From NCBI GenBank assembly GCA_944990035.1, contig CALYLX010000141.1, positions 372,001 through 436,000 of the forward strand: a stretch of DNA of 64,000 nt, given 5' to 3'. The DNA comes from Clitopilus passeckerianus (taxonomy: Eukaryota; Basidiomycota; Agaricomycetes; Agaricales; Entolomataceae). This document shows, in pieces, positions 1 through 12,163 of the stretch. The notes under the pieces are model-generated. The model made no database searches. It worked only from the letters and a program-made list of their open reading frames with translations, and was not told where the DNA came from. Both the position numbers and the translations under genes were made by a program. The number at the start of each line of letters is the position of its first letter. The stretch's first letter is position 1.

Positions 1-2690
1 TAGGGCGAACATTAGGCCAACTCGACCCCGTATTGGTGGGTTCCCAACCAGGCGCTATATGCCGACTCCAGCCTCCTTGTATCCGAATCAACACTTACAA
101 ACGTGAAATCGTCAACCAATCTTATACGCACCACATTCAAAGCTTCCGGTGCTCTACAGCAATTGTGGCTCTATTTCAAGGCCTTCGCCAACGAACAAGT
201 CAACAAATCTTGTCACGGATTCCTCCCCAACCACCTGCCAATGAACGCTAACAGGTGAGGCAACAGTCGGGGCTTTCTTTGAAGGATTCGTTTCGAGCAC
301 GGAGGTTGGAGTTCTCAAAAAGAGGATTGAGAGGATGGACGAATAAAGAGATGTTGAAAGGCGGCAAAAACGCGGATGGTTATCTTTTGCGCCTGAACCT
401 CAGGGCATATGCAAGTCAAGGTAATTCAATTTATTTTACAAGAGAAATGTACAAATATCTAACCCTCTTCTCAGACGTTGGATGAAGTACTGGAACCCTC
501 GGACTCTATCCCATCCCTGTGCCGCTTGAAGAATCGCTCCTGTCAAAGGTGCGGCTCCCATGGCCTGAAACCCAAGCACTCGAAAGAGACACGTACAGGC
601 CGAGTCACTCACTCGAATACGCCAACATCCTTGAAGTCATGTGGCGAATACACGAGTTCGCCCCTCGCGCCACGGCTCAGCTCCGCCGTCAATGAGACAT
701 CTTCTGCCTATTACGGTCTGGCTGAAGATACCAGCCGCCCTGCAGTCGTCCCTGTGCAGCTTGGGATCTTCACAAGCATACGCCGTTTTTCGATATTCAA
801 GCCACCGTTGTCATCGGTGTTCGCCAAAATGTGACGTTCTTGTAGCCACCTTGCGGACATGCACTCATCGCCTGGTGACCTTGGTTTAGCTAAAAGTTTA
901 GCTTGCGGTCAGGCTCGAGGGTCTCACCGCGGTCATTTCTCTGCTGGAAATAAACTCCCTGGATAATGTACCTACCATAAATATTCGGACTTTCTTCAAT
1001 TGCATTGTGCGTCTGCAAACCGTACATATCTGTGTTGACGTTGAATTCCTGTACCTACATATTCTACTCTTCTCGTTACTTCACCCCTACCACGGTCTAT
1101 TTCCCGCTTCACATACATACCGCAAGTCAAGAGCCGTATCGTTACTTACAGAACCTCAAACACGTACACAGTACATTACATTTACATTCATGCACCACAA
1201 CCCCCATGCGTCAACTGCTGACTATTTTCTTGCTCCCCAGGAGTCTGCCGTTTTGCCGCCAACCTTGGCGCTCTTTACTTGGAACTTCTGGAGCCGACGA
1301 CAGCCCCAGCGGACGCTAACCCTCCTCCGCATCAGCCTTGAATCGAGAAATCTTCTTCTCGACGGCTGACTGTCACTGCTTACTGCAACGAGTGTCTCAG
1401 CAATTCTCCAGGTATGCGTTTATCCTAAGGGAATATGAAAAGCTGGCTCATGACAGACCTTTATCCTTTACAGGTAGGAAATTCCAACCGTTTGAACTAC
1501 TACGACAAGAAGCTGAGGGTGCTCCTGGAGTTGGCTCCGAACTCATCATGGAAAAGAAGACAATGGTGACCTGGACCGGGAGAAAGAGGTCTATAGGTTA
1601 GCTTTGTGTCGTTTACAAGGTATGCATCCTTCTGTCGATGAAATATTTCTGAGAGATCTGACCAAAGAAAAATTAACAGAGTCGGAAAGAAGCTCCGTGT
1701 AGTTCAAGTACTTATCTCCACGCCCCATATTGAAACTGTATTCCTCTCAAGCCTGGAGCGGAGTCGAGAAGTTCTCGAATATCAAGCTTCCCAACATACT
1801 GTTGTCCGACGACTGGGCCTCAGATTTTCCGATTGGAGTTGGCAACGATAGAGAGGAGCGCATTCTACGCTTTTTGAGGGCAGTCAACATACGAAATGCG
1901 ATACGGTCATTGAGGTCGAGTAGGTTCCATCTGTTCTGTCTTCGGTGTCAATACCGATGGCGGCTTTCTTCCGCAGCTTCACGACGCCCCACCTACTCAT
2001 GCGAACTTCACCACATACAAGAAGACTTACTCGCTGCTGTGCGGCCTGTAGGCTGTGTTTGGTGGCCGTGACGTATCTGACCTGGTCATACTCTTCACAC
2101 CGAGGCGTCAAGGATTCGGTGACCCACACCCATGCCACCCTACTCGCAAGATGCACTCTGAAAGGATATTCGGCACTTTAGCAACCTCACGTTGAATATG
2201 CTTTTCAAAATTCCGTGAAGGTATGCTCGTCTTCCGGAAGCTTAATTCCCATAACTTACTCGGATTTTCAGCGAAACGCGTGCAGTCGTTACATGCATGA
2301 TATTGGCTCAGGAACTTGATGGGAAGACCGGGCTTGGAGATTTATGAGTCTTGCCGCACACTGGTCATCAACTTGGTTCAGGCCTGTCGGCGTTAGCTTC
2401 ACAGCGGCCTGGTGCCCATCATACGGAAACGACATAAACCAGAGAAAGTATGGCGATGCGGCGGAACCGGACTCGTTCGAAAGACACGCCTTATTGTCGT
2501 CGCCTTCCACCTACGAATATCCGCTCAATTGGACATTCATTGGCGAAGTTTCTCTCAACTTCCTGGATGACTCTACGGATCCTACCTTCAATGCTGCTCT
2601 AAGGGTGGGTGGTGATGATCTCGTTTGTGTACGATTTTGACTGATGATGATTCTCTAGGCCCCCTTTGGCTGAATGCCCCCACGGAGGAT
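1..2690 (+). pseudogene. Decayed multi-exon gene of unknown function (family 1), unit 1 copy
   Basis: Short coding-like stretches alternate with plausible introns, for example 1412-1473 (GTATG...CAG). Recognisable pieces are LYPIPVPLEESLLSKVRLP near 505-560, a VYRLALCRLQ piece near 1590-1615, and a Lys/Cys-poor exon from about 1978. The pieces sit in different frames and are broken by stops (TAG within the exon near 2050). Related copies lie near 25,780-27,400, 29,230-31,380, 57,200-58,760 and 60,430-62,200. I do not recognise the protein. No open frame longer than about 140 codons survives. Confidence 0.5.
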
Positions 2691-4260
2691 TGAAAGCTGG
2701 CGCTACTTTACTGCCTTAGCCGATAGGAGTCCAATTCCGCCTCAAGGCTCAGGAGCAATGGAATTCAAGAGTCCGGCCCACATATCCAATCAGGTCCAAT
2801 ATGAGACTTGCAATTTCAGTTTGCGACTCTTATTCGGCGACGCTGATGACGCTGCCCTCTGTGCCAACAAGCCTCGTCAACCATTAAGAGCCAAGCTTTC
2901 GGGAGCCAAGCATGCTCCCCTCTTATGTATCTCCACCGCCATCAGCACAGGCGGGCGCGACCCAGACAATGCTAGCAAGAAGACGGAGGTAAAGAGGATG
3001 GATACGCCAACGTTGACCTTTCAAAGTTATTCCGCGCAACTGGAGTCACGAGTGGACGGGAGCACCGTCACATCCCCCATTCCTACCCCTTCCTAACCGC
3101 TTCCCAAGGCCACTCCACTTGTCGGGCTTCTGACGTACGATCAAAACACTACCCAGCAAGACCTATCTCATGGAAGCCAGTCATCCCCGACAGAGGGTTG
3201 GTGGGATACGGGACGTGATATGGGCCATTGAGGTCGAGTAGGTGCTATCTATTTCGTTTACAGCGTCAATACTGATGAGAGCTGTCTTCTGCAGCTTCAC
3301 GGCGCCCCACTTACTCATATGAACTTCGCCACCTATAATAAGACTTACTCGCTGCTATGCGGCCTGTGTTTGGTGGCTTTGAAGTATCCGACCTGGTCGT
3401 ACTCTTCATACCGAGGCCTCAAGATTTCGGTGGTCCAGGCTCATATTACTCTACTTGCAAGATGCACTGCGCAAGGGTGTTCAGTAACCCCAGGTTGAAC
3501 GTGCTTGTCATAATCTCATAAAGGTATGCTCGTCACCTGGAACCCTGATTCCCATAACTCACTCATACTTTTAGCGAAACGTATGCAGTTGTCACATGCA
3601 TGATATCAGCGTAGGAACTTGCTGGGAAGATCAAGCTTGAAGATGAAGATCGTTTGTCCCCACCGCTCATCAACTTGCTTCAAGCTTATCGGCGTCAGCT
3701 CGGTGGCCTCGATGTCCATCAACATGGAAACGGCCCTAGCTGGAGAACCTCTGGCGAGGCGACGGACCTGGACTCGTTCGGAAAACGCGGTCTCTTTGTT
3801 GTTGGTCCGAACTATGAACGTACATCCAGTCATTTATGTCTCAGCAATATCATCCAAGCATAGACCTCCGTCTAGTGCTAGGTACTAGGTTTTGTCTTTC
3901 TTGGAGGATCTCCATAGATCCTGCATTCAACGCTGCTCCAAGGGGTGGGTAGTGATCATCCCGTTGACATACGCTTTTGACTGATGATAATGATTGCTCT
4001 AGCATGCCTGCGCTTGAAGATTCCTCCATTTGAGGATACAAGTCTGGCGCCACTTGACGGTCCAGCTCATGTGAGCTCAATCCCACTTTAAGCTTTCGAA
4101 GCAATATGGCTCTACACATGCGGTTCGCATACCAAGATAGTCCAGTATTGGCATCCGTAGTTTTAGGCTCTTCCCGCCACCGCCTGGCTTCACTCTCATT
4201 GGCAGGCTCCTGCCACAGCCATACGGACAGAAAAGTTGTTCAAAGCCAGCTATACACAAT
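2691..4260 (+). pseudogene. Decayed gene fragments (family 1, 3' exons repeated)
   Basis: The segment near 3230-4000 repeats the arrangement of 1900-2690: a GTCGAGTAGGT splice-like junction, an exon starting CTTCACGGCGCCCC, then an exon with LINLLQAYRRQ and DLDSFGKRGLFVVGPN (about 3660-3815). A frameshift separates the two halves of the first exon. Homologous exons occur at about 31,980-32,400 and 62,690-63,400. Function is not recognised. The same 3' module is therefore present twice in tandem within each unit. Confidence 0.45.
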
Positions 4261-4993
4261 GATGCTCTCCTCCCGTCAGCCAGCCCTTGCCAACCATCGA
4301 ATTCACGTCAACGCTCGCTTCTGGTATATATACCACCAGATACCACGGAGCTACATTCTAATTGGCGTCCACCGGCACGATTGGGCGGATGCAAACCGCC
4401 AATGTAGCCCTTTCAGAGCTGGGTGCCCCCGGACCACCCTCAGCTCCTGGCTCACCATGACCCGCTGCATCCCCACATACCCTCCGCTACCGTCGCGAAG
4501 GTCGTCGCCTTTCAATGAATTCCAGATTCACAGCCATCCTTCCAAACACCACCCAGCAAGACCTGAAACAAATTTATGTTTCATCTGTTGCAACCTTGCC
4601 GTTGCTCAGACCTACTCATATTTTTCTCGTGACCCTCTCGTTCCGGGAGCCATTGTGGCATTAGTGATTGGATGGCCATACCTCCCACCAACAGCCCTCT
4701 GCGCATGCGAAACGAGTTGCAGCTAGAGGTTATTTTTGTTGCGAACGTGTGGTGAACCACGAAAAGGGACGGGTCGGTGAAGATGGAAGTCGGGGCTTTA
4801 TCCCACCAACTGAGGGTAAAGGCCTCGCATGCTCCAGAGAAGCCTCGGTTTGGGATGGGGAGGACTGCGCGAAGGAGAAGCTGTTCGTCTCGAGAGCCTA
4901 TAGAAGCAATAGCACTCAAGACCAACCCGCCAGACCTACCCTCCTGAATTTCCTTGGCGATTCAGCTCGACCTTCCCCGCCAACATTCACATC

Positions 4994-5334
4994 ATGAACA
5001 CCACCTCTTCTCCTGAAATCCATCTGCAGGAAACCAACGATGCGTGATTCTACGCTATTGCCTCACCCCGCTTCTCCCATGTGCCTACTCCCCTCATTTA
5101 CCTACTACACCTCAATCACGAGGCGATGCCGAAACCAGGAGCACCTCGACTCTGAGGGTTCAATATGTGCGGCGTCCCCTGTTTGGTGCCATGGCCTCGG
5201 TTTTCTTCGTAACGGCGAGCCATTTCCTTCTTACGTCTCTGTTTGAAATGGCTGAGGGAATACTGGTGCAGCGGTTACTCAGAATGGATGATGAAGAGGA
5301 GGTACCCAAGGAGAGGGCCGACATTAGATCATAG
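4994..5334 (+). CDS. Possible two-exon short membrane protein (81 aa), unit 1
   Basis: Proposed exons are 4994-5043 and 5139-5334, joined by a 95-nt GT-AG intron. The product starts MNTTSSPEIHLQ and contains a hydrophobic stretch (FGAMASVFFVTASHFLLTSL, about residues 31-50) that could span a membrane. It ends in a charged tail. The same gene model, with the same splice sites, can be drawn in unit 2 at 33391-33729. Of about ten differences in exon 2, most change the amino acid, so there is no sign of purifying selection. It may be a decaying terminal part of a larger gene. Function unknown. Confidence 0.3.
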
Positions 5335-5482
5335 ATAGCAAAAAGAGGAAGAAAACAACGTAGGTCAGAATAGAAATGATGAGTTAGACGAAAGCGTATT
5401 GTGGGATCTGTGTCAAGAAGACGACGACGACTTGTGCGGGTGTGTACCATACCAGTGTGTCTTCAAATGACCCAACAATGAA

Positions 5483-6527
5483 GGGGTGCCAGCTTTTTAC
5501 GTTCCGGCTCACGTTACACGTTCCCGAGCTACGTTCCCGTTCCCAAAGTACGTTCCCGAAGTACGTTCCAGATACGTTCCAGAAGCTTAATTAGGTAAAA
5601 ATTATACCAGTGGGCTTGAATGTTTTCACGGCGATCGAAATGCTCGATCACTTTTGCGTAAGAAGCCTTGCATCAGCAAGTTGTGGGCTTTAGATTTGAT
5701 TGGGAACGGTTGCGTTACCAGCTTGCGTTCCACTTACGTTCCATTTCTCACTCACGTTATGCCTTGCGTTCCACTTACGTTCCAATTTTGCACTCACGTT
5801 CCATACGTTCCAAAGTGGAACGTATGCGTTCCAGCCTTGCGTTCCTTACGTTCCATACGCGTTCCAGTCGTGGGAATCATTATCAATCGGAGCTTCAAAT
5901 AACTTAGCGTCGGATTCTTGAGGCTCGATGGTCAAGTGTGTATTGACTTCATTTGTTTTATTATAGATTATTCACCTTATATTTTATCTCTTAATATAGC
6001 TTAGTGTATACTACAATGCTTATACCTCTCAAAATAATTCTTTCTAGGCATGATACTCTGGTGCTGATCCTTTTGGCTTGTCAGGTGAACTGCACTGACG
6101 TTTTCAACAGCATAGAAGTATATACGGTTCCAGTTTTTAGATATAATCGCCGCATATCTTCTTTTGTATCTACCAAATTAGTTTAAGTGCTTAATGACAG
6201 ACGCACTGGCCTCCACACGCCAATTCCTCAGCGTTTCGAGCCTTTAGTATCGCCATCAATTGAATCCGAACTCCGACCGAATCCCAAGGATAAGCTTGAC
6301 CTAGGTTGGCGTCGTTCACGTTCAAACTCACTTCTAGAACAAAATAAAGCACGTATAGGTCTGGAAAATGTAGTTTATAACACATCCGTATGATATATAA
6401 TGCTTCCAGACGCTAAATTCGACCTTCGTAGGTAACGCATGTAACGCATACGTTCCACTGGAACGGTAACGTAAGGAACGTACGGGAACGCACACGTTCC
6501 AGCGGGAACGTAAAAAGTATGTAGCCC
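5483..6527. mobile_element. Non-autonomous TIR DNA transposon, 1045 bp, rich in ACGTTCC repeats
   Basis: The element is absent from unit 2, where the empty site lies near 35,106-35,120. It is flanked by a 9-bp direct repeat AACAATGAA (5474-5482 and 6528-6536). Its ends are imperfect inverted repeats: GGGgTgCcagCTTTTTACGTTCC at the left matches the reverse complement of the right end at 17 of 23 positions, including the inner 13. About a dozen exact ACGTTCC copies and many GCGTTCC variants cluster in both subterminal regions. There is no transposase-like open frame. The 8-10-bp target duplication suggests a Mutator-like (MULE) or KDZ/hAT-type non-autonomous element; the superfamily is inferred. 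Confidence 0.8.
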
Positions 6528-6578
6528 AACAATGAAGGCAAATGGATCGCTAATTGACCATGTTCCATCGATTAGGTA

Positions 6579-7316
6579 CTATGCTCGATCACGTAACGGG
6601 CCACTCCGCGCCAGAATTGTCATAGCTCAACGCTAGCTCAACCTAGCCTTCCAGTATTTTTTGTGTAGATGGCGATCCATCTTGAGTATTCCACTGTGTA
6701 CCAACGGTGCCCCAGAAAAATTTGTAGAAATTCAGAAAAATCATATGCCGAAAAGATTGCCGAATCTGGCAATGCAGGGTAACGGGTCACTCGCATTTCA
6801 TAGCTCAAACTGCCTTATAACACTATCCTCTCTGTATCGTAATATGTTCTACGGAAGTATACAAGGATACTCGAAGTTGCTCGGGACTGGAATACGTGAT
6901 GAAGGCTGTCAAATGAGTAGCTGAATTTGGATTATATAGGCTGGAATAGGGATTTTCGGCAATAAATCAGAGGGAGAATCACCAATACCTGGGATATCGA
7001 CACTGTTTTGTGTTTTATTAGTATCTAGCAAGATAAAATCAAGTTTTGTAGCAGCTTACTATGGCCCTCGACGCTGTATAGATCTCCCAGTGCAGCTGAT
7101 TTGTCGGATTGACAGGCCAAATCTAGGTCGGTGCACCGTGTCCCGCTCGGTCCCATTCTCACCACACACACGTTGTCACCCAATTTTTGCTGGACCGTAT
7201 AGCTCTCATATGTAGCTCCAGAATGCGGTATGGAGTTGGCCACTGCGTGCTGTGGTTGTTGAGAAAATGTCGATTGACCCGTTACATGGTGTGGCCCGTT
7301 ACGTGATCCACATCAG
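6579..7316. mobile_element. Non-autonomous TIR DNA element, 738 bp, next to the NLR-A promoter
   Basis: Unit 2 reads straight through this point (ATTAGGTAAGCAGG near 35,154-35,167), so the insertion is specific to unit 1. The ends share the inverted repeat GATCACGTAACGGGCCAC plus a few outer bases. A TA (possibly GTA) duplication flanks the element at 6577-6578 and 7317-7318. Extra CCCGTTAC motifs lie just inside the right end. No transposase is encoded. The TA target site fits a Tc1/mariner or PIF-like non-autonomous element. Its right end lies 98 bp before the NLR-A start codon. Confidence 0.75.
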
Positions 7317-7318
7317 TA

Positions 7319-7414
7319 AGCAGGACCGACCTTCGTTCCAACAATCTCGTTCACCTCTAACGATCTGAAGAACATTGCAACGTTGCTCATCTTTAACTTT
7401 GGTTATCTTTCATC
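7319..7414 (+). promoter_or_regulatory. Conserved proximal 5' flank of NLR-A
   Basis: The last 95 bp before the start codon are well conserved with the equivalent stretch of NLR-B (35,159-35,251), with a few substitutions and one 5-bp length difference. Everything further upstream has been replaced in unit 1 by the 738-bp element. No convincing TATA box is seen. The call rests only on conservation and position. Confidence 0.35.
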
Positions 7415-10400
7415 ATGTCAAATCTACTTGATCGTGCTAAGAAGAAAATTCGAGACGCATCAGTCGGCGGATTATTTGCCCGTCGCAGCACCCCATCCCC
7501 AAATGCGACCGCAATCCTGGCTAACCGCTCATTGCCTTGCCTCCTGCCTGAACCTCCGATCTCTAACTTACCTACTCAAGAACTCGGTCCGGTGTATGCT
7601 CGCTCTGAAACTCCTGAAATATCTGTATCCTCTGATATCCAACGTCCCGTAAGGATAAACTCCCATCTTTGAAAGCGGGCATGTCAACTCAATTGATCTT
7701 CTTCCTTCTTCCAGTCGTCGGGAAATAGCCAGCCATCAATCAACCCCTCGTCCCCTTCTACTCTACCAGTACCAGAATCCCTTCCCGCCTCATACGAGCT
7801 TAGCAAGGTGTCTGGAGCACAAGCAACCACTTCCAGAATCGATCATATCACGCATCCGGTCGCCAGATCTACATCGCCTTTGTATCTCAAGGAAACAGCA
7901 ACAGGTCCTACACACACCGTCGAAGCTTCTGGGACCCCATGGAGCCTAATAGCTTCTCCCCTTACGCCAACGTCTACCCAACCATTGGTCAGCGCGGATG
8001 CAGCAAGTCCGAGCTACGACGTCTCGCCTCACACTACCGCACAACAGACCTCCGAAGATGAACATTCATCACCCACTCACGACTCTTTATCCCCTCAATT
8101 TTCACCCGAACCCGTTCTCATCCCGAATGAGCCTACCCTGGCCTCTACTCAACAAGTTGCACGTCCCAGAATCGAGATTGCTACTCGCGCCGTTGACCAA
8201 GCCATCTCTGGCGAAACAGCTGCTCCAGACACCGGCGTTCAGACCTTCATTGGCAACAAAATCATTGCAGGGAGGGATAATAATTTTCAGGTCACAGTGA
8301 CCTCACCGATCTTTGTAAGTAGTTGATACTGAGGAATGTTTAGTACGCTCGCTGACGCAGAATAGGATCAACTACATGCACTACTTAAGCCAATTGATGC
8401 GGCGTATGACTCCTACACATCCACGGCCAACCAACGATCCCTGTGCTTCGAGGGTACTCGCAAGCAGCTTCTAAGCGACATACACAATTGGATAGCCGGA
8501 CAAGGCAGCCAAGCACCGATATTCGTCTTGGATGGCGTAGCTGGTATCGGAAAGTCAACGGTAGCCCAGACCATCGCTAAGCAAGCAGCTGACTCTGGGA
8601 TCCTCGGTGCAAGCTTTATCTTTACAAGAGATGAGGAGGTGAAGAAGACAGCGAGATATTTCTTCCCCACGGTTGCATACCAACTTGCTCGCTACGACGA
8701 ATCATTCGCCCGCCAGATAGCTGAAGCATTGAAGCAAAACCCAGATGCTGCAACGAAGCATCTCCAGCCACAATTCTTATCCCTGATTTTCGACCCACTT
8801 CACAAACTACTATCTCAGGACCAACCCTCCATCCTAATTGTCATCGATGCGCTTGATGAGTGCGACGAACAGGAAGCCCAAGCCCTCTTAACTCTCCTCG
8901 CGCAATACATCCACAACCTTCCCCGGCTCAAATTTTTCATCACTTCCCGTCCCGAGTTACACATCCGGGATGTCCTCAACCACAACAAAAACCACGAGCT
9001 ATTCCGTTTGCACGACATTGAAGACTCGATTGTACAATCTGATATCCAGCTATACCTTAATTTCAGCTTATCGGTCGAGCAAGTGCAGAAACGGTTTCCT
9101 CACCGCCAGCCCCCGTGGCAACCAAGGGCAGAAAGAATGGAGATGTTATGTGGCATTTGTGGAACCCTCTTCATCATTGCATCTACGACCACGAAATTTA
9201 TCCTTGACACCAAAAGATCGGATCCCGAAAAACAGCTCTTGCGCCTACTTGAAGGTGTCTCACCTACAGACTTCCGTGGCCCGAGCCGCACCGACGCTAT
9301 GGACAAGTTCTATATTCAAATCCTTCGTTCCGCTGCGCCTGACGATCTCGAAGACAACGATGATTGGGTAGATTGTTATCGATCTGTTGTTGGTGCAGTC
9401 GTTGTCCTTCAGAACCCTCTTCCTTGTCAAGCACTATCCCAATTACTCGAGATGAAAGCCGATGACATTTCAGCCACACTGCTCCACCTCCATTCTCTTG
9501 TTGCACCAAGTGGACCAAATCTGGTATTCCGGGTGCACCACAAATCATTCCCTGATTTCATAACCAACAAGCATCGCATTGAGAAAGCCCTGAAGACTTC
9601 CCCAGCAGATACCTCGAGCTTCCCCCCTATGCGATATCTGATTGATGAGAAAGCACATCATCTCCAAATTGCCAAAGCATGCTTTCGAGTCATGCGCTAC
9701 CACTTGAGTGGGAACATGGCCAAGCTGTCTCCACAAGACTGGCACAAGGATATGTCTGAGTTGGAGGGAAATGCTGTGTGCAAGTTTATTCCAGATGAAC
9801 TTGCTTATGCTGGAATGCACTGGGCATCCCACCTGCAGGCAGCAGAACAGGTTGATGATGAAGTTCAGCATTGCCTCTGGGACTGGACACTCCATGACAT
9901 CTTTGCTTGGCTTGAGACAATGTGTATTGTTGGTCAAACAGAGAATATATATTGGACCCTTGAAAAGGCAATTACTACTATTGTGAGTAAAGCTGTCCAT
10001 GTAGCTATACAGGCCCCAACCCTCTTGCAAAGTTGCTGACTTTTGAGATGATAGAATATGCATGCTGCAGCCTGGGCAGAGCAAACTAAGATTCAAACAA
10101 TGCTCTCTGATGCACAACGACTAGTGCAGCAGAGTCATGGTGCACTAAAGCTATCGCCAATGCATGTATACTGGTCATGCCTTCCATTTCTACCCCAAGG
10201 GTCAGCATTGTATAAATCCTGCAGTGCTAGCCTGAGGAATGGCATGGTGCAAGTTATAGTCGGGGTTGAGAATGAGTGGTCACCTACACTTGCAACTCTA
10301 GCGGGCCATTCTTCCTGGGTCACATCAGTTGCATTCTCAACTGATGGCTCAAGACTTGCATCAGGATCCGACGACAGCACAGTCAGGCTGTGGGATGGCA

Positions 10401-12163
10401 AGACAGGTGCTCATATGGCCACCCTCAATGGCCATTCTTCCTCTGTCACATCAGTTGCATTCTCAACTGATGGCTCAAGACTTGCATCAGGATCCTGGGA
10501 CAGCACAGTCAGGCTGTGGGATGGCAAGACAGGTGCTCATATGGCCACCCTCAATGGCCATTCTTCCTCTGTCACATCAGTTGCATTCTCAACTGATGGC
10601 TCAAGACTTGCATCAGGATCCTGGGACAGCACAGTCAGGCTGTGGGATGGCAAGACAGGTGCTCATATGGCCACCCTCAATGGCCATTCAAATTGGGTCA
10701 CATCAGTTGCATTCTCAACTGATGGCTCAAGACTTGCATCAGGATCCTGGGACAGCACAGTCAGGCTGTGGGATGGCAAGACAGGTGCTCATATGGCCAC
10801 CCTCAATGGCCATTCTTCCTATGTCACATCAGTTGCATTCTCAACTGATGGCTCAAGACTTGCATCAGGATCCGACGACAGCACAGTCAGGCTGTGGGAT
10901 GGCAAGACAGGTGCTCATATGGCCACCCTCAATGGCCATTCTTCCTCTGTCACATCAGTTGCATTCTCAACTGATGGCTCAAGACTTGCATCAGGATCCT
11001 GGGACAGCACAGTCAGGCTGTGGGATGGCAAGACAGGTGCTCATATGGCCACCCTCAATGGCCATTCTTTCTCTGTCACATCAGTTGCATTCTCAACTGA
11101 TGGCTCAAGACTTGCATCAGGATCCTGGGACAGCACAGTCAGGCTGTGGGATGGCAAGACAGGTGCTCATATGGCCACCCTCAATGGCCATTCTTCCTCT
11201 GTCACATCAGTTGCATTCTCAACTGATGGCTCAAGACTTGCATCAGGATCCGACGACAGCACAGTCAGGCTGTGGGATGGCAAGACAGGTGCTCATATGG
11301 CCACCCTCAATGGCCATTCTTTCTCTGTCACATCAGTTGCATTCTCAACTGATGGCTCAAGACTTGCATCAGGATCCTGGGACAGCACAGTCAGGCTGTG
11401 GGATGGCAAGACAGGTGCTCATATGGCCACCCTCAATGGCCATTCTTCCTCTGTCACATCAGTTGCATTCTCAACTGATGGCTCAAGACTTGCATCAGGA
11501 TCCTGGGACAGCACAGTCAGGCTGTGGGATGGCAAGACAGGTGCTCATATGGCCACCCTCAATGGCCATTCTTCCTCTGTCACATCAGTTGCATTCTCAA
11601 CTGATGGCTCAACACTTGCATCAGGATCTGAAGACGACACAGTCAGGCTGTGGGATGGCAAGACAGGTGCTCATATGGCCACCCTCAATGGCCATTCTTC
11701 CTCTGTCACATCAGTTGCATTCTCAACTGATGGCTCAAGACTTGCATCAGGATCCTGGGACAGCACAGTCAGGCTGTGGGATGGCAAGACAGGTGCTGGT
11801 CTAGCCACTTTCAATGGCCATTATTCCTCTGTCAAGTTATTTACATTTTTGACTAGCCTCTTGACATCAGGTGCGTTGGCCATAGCAGATGAACTACTCT
11901 AGTTCTGACATCTCCTACCAGCATCAACTGCACCCCAGGCAATCCTCTTGATGCTTGTAGAGCGAGAGGAACCACCTCTTTCTGGCCTTGTGCTAGGTAC
12001 ATTGACCTCTGATGGAACCTGGAATACCATTCCATTCTGCTGGTTCCCACCCCATTTACTTGTTGAACAACTTGCAGTCAACAAGGAGGGTTCTTCAGTT
12101 GCAATTGGTTGTGGTGATGGTCGTGTCCTTCTCCTTGATATATCCAAAGTGTTCTCCCAGTAA
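7415..12163 (+). CDS. NLR-A: NACHT-WD40 NOD-like receptor, 1502 aa, five exons
   Basis: Exons are 7415-7648, 7715-8314, 8366-9982, 10055-11870 and 11922-12163; all introns are GT-AG, 51-72 nt, and the joined frame is open. The start is the ATG of MSNLLDRAKKKI, conserved in NLR-B. Residues 1-250 are low-complexity and Ser/Thr/Pro-rich. A Gly/Asn-rich segment follows (about 252-278). The NACHT NTPase has Walker A GVAGIGKST (335-343), Walker B ILIVIDALDECDE (434-446) and sensor FFITSRPE (to about 475). A linker leads to twelve 42-aa WD40 repeats (901-1404) and a degenerate blade with a final WD-like strand set. Fungal NACHT-WD40 proteins act as cytosolic receptors in allorecognition or xenorecognition; oligomerisation on ligand binding to the WD40 propeller is known for the family and inferred here. 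The ligand and effector domain are unknown. Two transposon-like elements lie directly upstream. Confidence 0.9.
10304..11815 (+). repeat. WD40 repeat array of NLR-A: 12 x 126 bp
   Basis: Twelve perfect-length 126-bp (42-codon) units start at each GGCCAT. Nearly every base is identical between units, silent sites included. Variation is confined to codons 3-5 after the GH pair (SSW, SSS, SNW, SSY, SFS) and codons 23-25 (DDS, WDS, EDD). The single exceptions are one R-to-T at codon 17 of repeat 11 and changes at the end of repeat 12 (GAGLATFN). This indicates very recent homogenisation with diversity retained at surface codons. Confidence 0.97.

Noticed and set aside
9545..10117. 190-codon minus-strand frame over NLR-A exons 3-4
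   Set aside because: It is antisense to a well-supported coding exon, and the match in NLR-B only reflects the near-identity of the two genes.
10329..11804. 491-codon Gln/His-rich open frame overlapping the NLR-A array
   Set aside because: It is an alternate frame of the 126-bp repeats. Because the unit is a multiple of three and happens to lack stops in this frame, it stays open by repetition. The WD40 frame is the one with recognisable protein structure.
10304..11815. Regularly spaced direct repeats resembling a CRISPR or satellite array
   Set aside because: The 126-bp units encode canonical WD40 repeats in frame within a eukaryotic gene; there are no spacers.
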